From Desarmillaria ectypa (taxonomy: Eukaryota; Basidiomycota; Agaricomycetes; Agaricales; Physalacriaceae), in contig JAUDYN010000003.1 in NCBI GenBank assembly GCA_030407005.1, forward strand, positions 2,294,001 through 2,358,000: DNA of 64,000 bases, read 5' to 3'. The notes beneath the pieces were generated by a model. It had not been told where the DNA came from. It saw only the letters and a list, made by a program, of their open reading frames with translations, and did no database searches. Both the position numbers and the translations under genes were made by a program. The number at the start of each line of letters is the position of its first letter. Position 1 is the stretch's first letter. Shown here piece by piece: positions 56,784-64,000 of this stretch.

Positions 56784-58630
56784 AGTCAAATGCCTTGATC
56801 AGAATTTGATCTCAAATTTTGCATGCAGGAGTGACAAGAAAGTTATGAGAGTATTGAAGGCGCACATCATTGTCTGAGAAATAACTTCTACCAGAATATC
56901 GCGTTGAACGGTTTCCTTATCTGCGAGACACTTTGTGTTTAGCGGTGTCATAAAAGACGCATGCTTGACGAAAACGAGGATCTCGACGATATCACGATAT
57001 CGTTTGTATGTAACCCAGATTCTATAACGGAAGTTGCATTTCTTAACAGCCCCGTGACCGTGACCGTGAACTTATGAAAGTATCGGCGCTCAAACTTAAA
57101 GCGGGTGACTAGAACGAAAATGACGATAATAATCGAGCACAAAAGCTCCTTGATGAGCAAAGACGTAATGTTTCTTCCCACAATGATGAATGCACACGAT
57201 AAAACAGCGATATCACCAACCTCCAGCGTGCCACGGTCGCTTCTTCTGTTGCTGATAGCCCATAATAGACTAGAATCTCGAGTTTCATGTTAAGCGAGAC
57301 GCCCTACTTGGAAGTACGAAAGCAGGAACGGATTGAATTGTCCTGTGAAACCGTAACCGCACTCTCCGGAGAGAACGCCACGCACCATCCCCCTGGGACG
57401 CGGCTAGGACACGGCGAGCGTGTGGAACGTATACATAGATCGATTCGAGCCTATCCAGCAGTACAGAACCATTCTGATATAAGACCATTATCAAAATGCA
57501 ATGTGTACATGCAACCACGCGATTGCTTACAACTTCGAAAGACCATGGCCAGACTTTTTTATCTTTCAGTGCGGCCCACCTCTGTCTCTTGTAATCATAC
57601 GTGTAATGACTTGGTTCATGCAGGGTGCGAGATCGACGAGAAGGAGAAGAACCAGCTTTGAGCAGTGAATAGTGGTGATAGGGAGTTTGACTTTTTTTTT
57701 CCCATTTGGAATAAGCGATGTCGGTCCCGCCGCTCTGGGCATGAAAATTTCCAGCCGTCAGTCTGGCAATAAAAGTGACAATGAAAAAAGAAGATAAATT
57801 AGTCAAGAGTTCGTGGTGGCGATAAACGGAGAGAGAGGCCTTTGGGAAAGTTAAAAAATTTCTGGTAACAATTGACAAGCCGCTCTTCTACCTCGTCGAG
57901 ATCTTGGTGCAATGCCATCCAATGTCCACTTTTCGACGCAGGAGAAGATACTTCAATTGTACTTCAAATTGAAAAACTTCGAAGTGTGCCATCGTGGTCG
58001 GAGCAAAGTCGTAGGATCGTCAAGGTGTGGACGTGCATGACTCCACACATCTTGAGGTCCTCAAACTCCCTTGTCCCTTCAATGGAAGGACACCAGAGAT
58101 AAACCAGTAGCCGCATAGACACCGCAACGAAGAACAAGGAGTCGGTCTCGCGCAGAACGCAATACGTCTCCCCACATAACCAGGGTAAGTGTCCCAGCTT
58201 GCTGGCCATGTGAGTCGTCAATGATTCGTGGATAAGCTGGGACCTAAACAATTTGTAGGAACCGAGGTCAAGGCATCTCCGAGTGTCGTGTCGGACTTTA
58301 GGAACTGGTGGCAGTCAAGCTAATCAATATCTAGTTGACACTGTTCGTTCGTGTATCGTCGAGAGCGGGCTGTCGGGCCGGCCACATAAATTATATTGAT
58401 TACGTTTGACCCACGAGGCTTGCCGAAGGACGCAACGTCGCCTCAACCATCATCACCATTTGACCAGAAATCGAATGATTCTTCAGAAGGGCGCCGAAGC
58501 AAATGATTCTAAACGTTCGTACATTATTCAATAGATTAAAATAATTTACATTGATGCAGATACCAGTAAACGATGTACAAAGTGTCCAGTCCATGCCAAA
58601 TGATTGAAAATAATATTAGTCCGTTAGTCC

Positions 58631-60421
58631 CTAGTGGTCATCCGCGCCAGGAAGCCCCCACCTTACAGTTCTCGTAACACCATTTTGCCATGTTTCGACT
58701 CGTCGACGAGCGAGGAGTGACATTGTTGACCTGTCCGTGCCAACGAACCCTGCTCCGCCAGATTGTATAGCCGCATCAATGAGGACAGGGTACCTATCGT
58801 GAGCATGTCAACGTACGAACGAGTACATCAGTCAAATGCACTTACCAATCTCCAAGTAGTTCCTTCGTGCGAGAATGATCTGGAGCGAACCAACCCTGCT
58901 CCGCAACCTCTTGCCACCAACTCGCGTTCCTTTCATCACTTGTCATCACGACATGTTTGATGTCCAGCCCTTTTGTTGCCAACAATTCGTCTTTGACTTC
59001 CTGTACCCGTCGAGCAATGACAGGAATAGATGCAAAACAATCTGTTAGTGGCATGTCCACACAATAGCGATCAAAGTCATAATGGCGGACGTGGACGCCG
59101 ATGTACTGTCTAGGCGTTAGCCAGTCAGCAGAGTTTTAGTCGGGAGAGATCATACCGGAGGAGTAGGTTCGTCGTCTTCATAACCGAGGGCCCGATTTAT
59201 ATACACGTTCGCCAGCCGCTCTAGTGAAGGAACCCAATGCATATACTGCGCGACGAAGCGCCATGCAGGGCTGAAGTCGGCTTCGAACTCGTTTGGCTAT
59301 GGTAATTCTTGGCTTGGCGCTATTTTTTTGACGGTATTTTTACTCACCTGTTGTGCACAGACGTAATATAAATAGTCGTAACAAAGCATCTGCTCATCAG
59401 GTGGCAGCGAGACATTCGTGGCAGGCGAGGGTAGTGGCGTCACAAGGTTGGCATTTCTAGTTTCCGGGTATGCGAATCTCGCTAATGCCCAAAACGTCGT
59501 GGAATAGTCGTGTTCATAGTCTTGATACAGCTTGATCCAGCCGGGCATTTTGGTATACGAAACATCTGGATTGTGGTCAGTATGTGTGCGTTAACAGCAG
59601 GGTTTCTGCATACCCAACCCAAGATGGTATAGAACGGGACTTCCACGCGGATGTGCTTCGTAATACTGCGAAGATTCCCAAACATTCCAGCAGCCTAAAT
59701 TGTCGAGTTGGTTACTGGCCGGATCTTTGACGTCCCGCCACTCGATGATCGGCTTGTTTAGAGCTTTCCGAAGGCGCGGAACATCAAAGACATCACCGAA
59801 AGCAATGGGGGGCACGGAGCCACCAATATGCGAAGGCGTAAACATTGGAATGACTGGTACTCGGTCGGTGATCATTCCCAGATAGATCAAATTAACCTGA
59901 AAAAAGGTCAGTCTATATTGATGGGTACTTGGCAAGGATTGACGAACGTAAGTCATCACGTCGTTTGCTATGTAGGGTGTTAGCCGTCAGTCGTCCATCT
60001 CGGCTCGTCAACGAAATAACTCACTCCAACCCGCAGAGATCCAAGATGTTATGTACTGCACGTCGGGGCGAAGGTTATCTGGACAACATTAATGCCGTCG
60101 TGACGCTGAGGACAAAGTGGACTCACCTTTGAAGTGCTCAGTGGGTGCTCCTAGCACATAATTCGAAGGATCGAGCATATCATGTTTCACTGCGCCCAAA
60201 TCTGAGGAATCCTCGTGGCTGGGTTCTGCGGCTCGACTGGCGGTGGGAGACGCCGTCCAGAATGAAAAGGAAACAAGAGCCATCAAGGAAAGGAATGTTA
60301 GCAAAACGGCGGCAGTAATGTAGGTGCGCCGGCGGGACTTGAGGCCAGGACGGTACACGACGTCGAGGGAGTCATCTGAGACGGGGGACTCTGAACGGGC
60401 ACGGGAATATTTGGCGTTCAT
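58631..60421 (-). CDS. O-fucosyltransferase-like type II membrane protein
   Basis: Predicted Golgi glycosyltransferase related to GDP-fucose O-fucosyltransferases. The ATG at 60421 gives MNAKYSRARSESPVSDDSLD, a short cytosolic tail rich in Arg, then one membrane helix (residues about 33-54) and a large lumenal domain. Conserved blocks are VQYITSWISAGWTNDVMTYV, VPVIPMFTPSHIGGSVPPI, PYIGVHVRHYDFDRYCVDMP (the HxR motif) and GGAGFVGTDRSTMSLLARRR, similar to the C-terminal acceptor of POFUT-type enzymes. About six introns occur. Another in-frame ATG at 60649 would add a hydrophobic leader. The donor sugar is inferred from the family and from the neighbouring transporter. Confidence 0.75.
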
Positions 60422-60696
60422 AGGAGGAGAGGGGACGAGGAGTATGATAGGATCATGGGGGAGGGGTAATAAAAGGAAGCTAAGTAAAGGCATCGTAACT
60501 CGCACGACTCGCATGGTGAACCATTCTTGTGACATTCCGTGAGCAGTTCGCTTGACTGGATTGTCGCCGAGGTACATCAGGGCGATCGAGATCCAAGATC
60601 TCATCTCAGAGAGCCCCAGTCTCGGCATCTTGCCGCCGTCTTCTGACATAAAGTCTGTTCGCCATCAAGTCGTCTCGCAGTGCGCTCCTCTCAGCC
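60422..60696. promoter_or_regulatory. Bidirectional promoter of the fucosyltransferase-like/transporter pair
   Basis: 275 bases separate the two divergent ATG codons (60421 and 60697). Co-regulation is an inference from this arrangement. No specific transcription-factor site was recognised. Confidence 0.5.
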
Positions 60697-62124
60697 ATGG
60701 CCTCCCTTCCTAATGCCAGCAGCCTCAAGGTTGCCGCCGTCGTCGGCTTTTACATGTTCGCAGCTCTAGTGGTATGTCTTATTAGTGCTCTCGAACCACA
60801 ACTACTGAATTGTATTGTGTTCTAGATGGTCTTCGTGTATGTCCTTGATGGCATATTGTCCCCGACACTCAAAATTGAAACGATTTCGATAGTAACAAGG
60901 CTGTATTGAATAGCTCACCAGATTTGCCTCTACTCTTCCTGTTCATCCAGCTGCTCATTGCAGTCGCGTTACTCCACGTTTCTGCCCTAGTATCCACCAA
61001 GATCCAATTACCAAAGCTTGACCCAATCGTTGCCAAAAAGCTGATTCCAGTTGTCTCCATAAACATCATCGGTCTTGTCTTCAACACCTTGTGCTTGCGA
61101 GATGTAGAGGCGTCTTTTTTCCAGGTAAAACTCGAATATCTCTATGTCATATGTCTTGTCAGAAGCTAACTGTCAATGTAGATTGCACGGGGACTTCAAC
61201 TTCCTTTGACTATTCTCGTTTCATCAGTAAACACTCGCTCAACTCCATCAAGGAAAGTCATCACGGCTGCCGTGATCGTGACCTGTGGCTTCTTTCTGGG
61301 TATTGCCCCCTCCAAGTCCGTTCCTGTAATGGCTGCTCCGTCCCTGATCTCCCTCTTTTACGGCTTCCTTTCCTCCCTGTTCATCGCGTTCCATGCAGTC
61401 CTTATCAAGAGTTCCTTACCTCATTGCAATAATTCCACTATCGAACTTGCCTGGTGGACGAATGCAGGGTCGGCAGTCATGTTGTTCCCATTCGTCGTCA
61501 TAAACGGCGAGCCATGGCGCCTTCAAGAGCTAATGCAAAGCAGCGAGTGGACCGGATATGTGTTTATGTGGGGGTGTGTGGTAACAGGTCTCTTCGGGTT
61601 CTTGCTCTGTGTCGCTGGCCTGCTCAGCATCAAAGTTACGAGCCCCATCACCCATATGTTCTCAAGTGTGAGTTCAGTCGGGTATTCGGATATTGCTACA
61701 CAAATGAATTCTGATGCAAATGCAGGCCGCTCGTTCCGTACTGCAAACGCTCCTTGGAGTCTGGATCTTTAATGACCTTCTCACTGTGTACGCGATATAT
61801 TTCTCTGATGGACCTTGACATCTTTAACAGTGATACCGTACTCTAGCAACCGTGCCTCATCCATTCTCGTCATCCTCGGCGGAACCATGTATGTGATATC
61901 GTCAACGCGTCTTCCCATCCCCCGAGTTCTCACTTTTGAATAGGTTCTATACATGGGTTAAATCAAGTGAATCGGCACTACGGCAGGCACCGCCGACACA
62001 GTCTCAGCGTCAAGATGTTGATCTAGAGACGCTGGAACGCGGGGATAGAGCGCCGAAGGATGACGGAGAGAACGTTGTACTGTGGCAAGTACCTGAGAAG
62101 GAGGAAAAAGCGTCCTCTTCATAG
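60697..62124 (+). CDS. GDP-fucose-transporter-like nucleotide-sugar transporter
   Basis: Golgi antiporter of the SLC35/DMT type that exchanges a GDP-sugar for GMP. The ATG at 60697 gives MASLPNASSLKVAAVVGFYM. Ten predicted helices include LFLFIQLLIAVALLHVSALV, IPVVSINIIGLVFNTLCLRD and, after an intron, QIARGLQLPLTILVSS. The LGGTMFYTWVKSSE end and the NNSTIELAWWTNAGSAVMLF block resemble SLC35C1, the GDP-fucose transporter, more than yeast Vrg4 (GDP-mannose). The GALNK motif of Vrg4 was not seen. The tail is hydrophilic, ending EEKASSS. Four to five introns occur. Assignment to GDP-fucose is likely but not proven. Confidence 0.8.
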
Positions 62125-63205
62125 ACGGATGAACTGTTGTGCTAGGTTTCTCCGATGGACATTGTATATAGCAAGTAACGCAGGCAAGTATATCCGAACT
62201 TTTTACTTGTGATCAGGGAGGTTTCTCGGGGCATCAGATAGGACGAGCGCAAATCCCAATTGGCAAATGTGCGTCAACGAATCCCCAAGTTCACAACTTT
62301 GAGTTCACTGGGACTTATAGTGAGGATGACAGTTCCGGGCATCGTGTGTGGCGAATTGTATATAATTTATGACCTAAACTTCCGTTACAAGCACCCTACT
62401 TCAAATTCACTCCCACGAACAGTTTCAGCTCAGAGGCCGTCCAAAGTCCTTGAAGAAGGCGCTAGCTGAATTGACTTACAAAGGCGAAACATGTGTATTG
62501 AAAAGATAGACAAATCATGGGTTGTCTTAAAAGGCTGGTATGTTTTCTGACGCCAGATCGGAAGTACCGATGCTTCCGCTTCCCGATTAGGGTTTCTGAT
62601 CGTGCAGCTAGTCGCAAGTCGTAGCTGACTAAGCATTGTCACAACTACGATCTTTCAACCGGCAGCTGAGTGCTGTTCCGATCACTCAGTTGCTGCGAGC
62701 TCTTCGCGGTATCCTTTCTAGAACTTATACACGGTATCGTATGACCTTAATAAAATTAGGCCATGGTACTCCGTTTGGCAATGATTCGTAAGTCTTCACT
62801 GTCAAGCTGAAAAGGCTAGTATTCATATTTGTGGCCCCAGGCTAGAGTATCATGAAGATGAAATATTACGGGATAATGTGCCTCATGCAGTACCAATATG
62901 AACCGGTTCCTCGTGTGAACGTCGTTTGCCTGGATCAGACTGGTACCGACATGCGATTGATCTTCACTTCGATCCCACCGGCGGTTCCATATTATATGAT
63001 GCACCGCCCAATTGCCTATTGAATGATGAACCGTTCAATTGCCTACAGAGACACGGTCGATCAATGCCCATCTTCAATCCGGGTGCTATGCATAAATATA
63101 GCACCGCACCCTCACAAAGTCATTCGTCTGTATTAGCACTTCGCGGTCTCGCTTCCCCGTTTCCTGCATAAGGTATTCGTACTCATTCCCCTTGACGAAA
63201 TCCTC
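62125..63205. other. Intergenic, no gene seen
   Basis: 1,081 bases between two plus-strand genes. Short open frames are present but none has a recognisable motif or consistent splice structure. No RNA gene or repeat was recognised. Confidence 0.4.
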
Positions 63206-64000
63206 ATGGCGACCTTCACCGAACATCTCCCTTCCCCAGCTCTGTCAGATGTATCTGCGCATTCCGACCAAGGGTATCTGCCTGTGCAAGCATCCCGACC
63301 TGCATGTCACTATGAGCGCCGAATGGGAGACACCGAGGTGTCGTACTTTCTTCCCTCACGCGAGAGCGGTGTCAACGACATGTTCGTTCGGAAGTCAGGT
63401 CTTCAGATGGATTGCTGACGCTATCCTTGACTAGGTATCTGCACTTGGGTTTCAATGCACCCGCTCGTTATGTCCTCCGTTCGAGGGTGAGACTAGTCTG
63501 GGCAATTCTTCGTGTCAGACACCCTCTCCTCGCCTCAAAGGTACAGATGCACGACTACAAAGATATTCGATTTGTGTATGTTTCCCATCCTGTACCTTAT
63601 GTCAAAAAGCTCAACCAAGTCACATCCAGGTACACTGCCCCGACATCAGTTGAGGAAGCTCTCAATGACGCAGATCGCAACTTAGAATCCCGTAGCGTAG
63701 TTAAAGATGGTAGGTTTCTTGTTCATCCTCCCCATTCGATGATCGCCTGGAGGCTTACTACTTTTCCCCTTAGAATTGATTGATTCCTACTTGAACGGCC
63801 CTCGTACACTGTCCACGGATCGTCTGTCCTATCTGATCATATCCTCCGCTGATGAGGGTTCCTCGCTTCCCAGTCCCCCGTCTACACCCGTTCCATCCGC
63901 TACGGCACCTCATGACACAAACCCAAGCATGAATCATGACATACTCATCTGCGCAACCCATTTCCTGGGTGACGGCATGGCCCTACATCAGTTCGCCAAC
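63206..64000 (+). CDS. HxxxDG acyltransferase / condensation-like protein, 3' end cut
   Basis: The ATG at 63206 starts MATFTEHLPSPALSDVSAHS. After an intron (about 63380-63434) follows YLHLGFNAPARYVLRSRVRL with VWAILRVRHPLLASKVQMHD. After a second intron (about 63707-63773) comes ILICATHFLGDGMALHQFAN, carrying the HxxxDG motif (HFLGDG) shared by condensation domains and fungal Tri3-type O-acyltransferases. The reading is open at the window edge, so length and C-terminal DFGWG-like motif cannot be checked. Substrate is unknown; a secondary-metabolite role is a possibility only. Confidence 0.75.

Larger units (their letters stand above)
56248..58630. other. Gene-poor stretch with possible coding remnants
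   Basis: 2.4 kb with no gene I can support. The part 56260-56940 has two hairpins (listed separately). On the minus strand 57250-56948 reads as a hydrophobic segment (SLLIKELLCSIIIVIFVLVT) followed by a basic part, and a frame near 57920-57830 begins MALHQDLDEVEERLVNCYQK. These cannot be joined into one protein with credible splice sites. A 197-codon minus-strand frame (57285-57878) starts with TTG and shows no family. A decayed or lineage-specific membrane-protein gene is possible. Confidence 0.35.

Noticed and set aside
57285..57878. 197-codon minus-strand open frame
   Set aside because: It starts with TTG, has no recognisable domain and no credible splice partners.

Overview
The window is nuclear DNA of a filamentous basidiomycete, most likely a mushroom-forming agaricomycete. 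Genes are dense and on both strands. They are broken by many short introns of about 45-65 bases (GT...AG), and intergenic spaces are mostly 80-700 bases. Proteins typical of this lineage occur: a DUF6533-type multi-pass membrane protein, a Brh2/BRCA2-type recombination protein, an OPT transporter and a Pff1 vacuolar protease. No bacterial operons, CRISPR arrays, convincing tRNAs or intact transposons were seen. All gene models were joined by eye from splice signals and reading frame, so outer boundaries and motif-bearing exons are firmer than some internal junctions.

Layout, left to right. 1-16.6 kb: 3' part of a BRCA2 homologue, mitochondrial processing peptidase alpha, alkaline ceramidase, mitochondrial EF-Ts, the snoRNP assembly factor NAF1, an oligopeptide transporter, a secreted RNase T2 and a small ACT-domain protein. 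16.8-29.2 kb: a PEHE-domain-like chromatin protein, a probable mitochondrial protein of unknown role, palmitoyltransferase PFA4, a double-bromodomain Rsc4-like protein, a delta-9 desaturase with cytochrome b5 tail, and CutC. 29.3-44.5 kb: vacuolar protease PFF1, a small unknown gene, an F-box protein, ALG9, a DUF6533 membrane protein, a 628-residue unknown protein, histone H4, a tail-anchored thioredoxin and an RNase III-like protein with a dsRNA-binding domain. 45.2-64 kb: nucleoporin POM152, inorganic pyrophosphatase, gamma-tubulin complex component GCP4, a TBC-domain protein, a 2.4-kb gene-poor stretch with two hairpins, an O-fucosyltransferase-like protein divergent from a GDP-fucose-type transporter, and the start of an HxxxDG acyltransferase.

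Most genes are housekeeping and do not form a single pathway. The clearest functional coupling is the divergent pair at 58.6-62.1 kb, a Golgi-type O-fucosyltransferase-like enzyme beside a GDP-fucose-transporter-like protein, a candidate fungal fucosylation module. Two proteins keep the fold of an enzyme family but lack its catalytic residues: the RNase III-like protein at 43.5-44.5 kb and the TBC protein at 54.0-56.2 kb. A 5-base micro-exon in the desaturase gene and CACGTG boxes within 150 bases upstream of several start codons are further points of interest.
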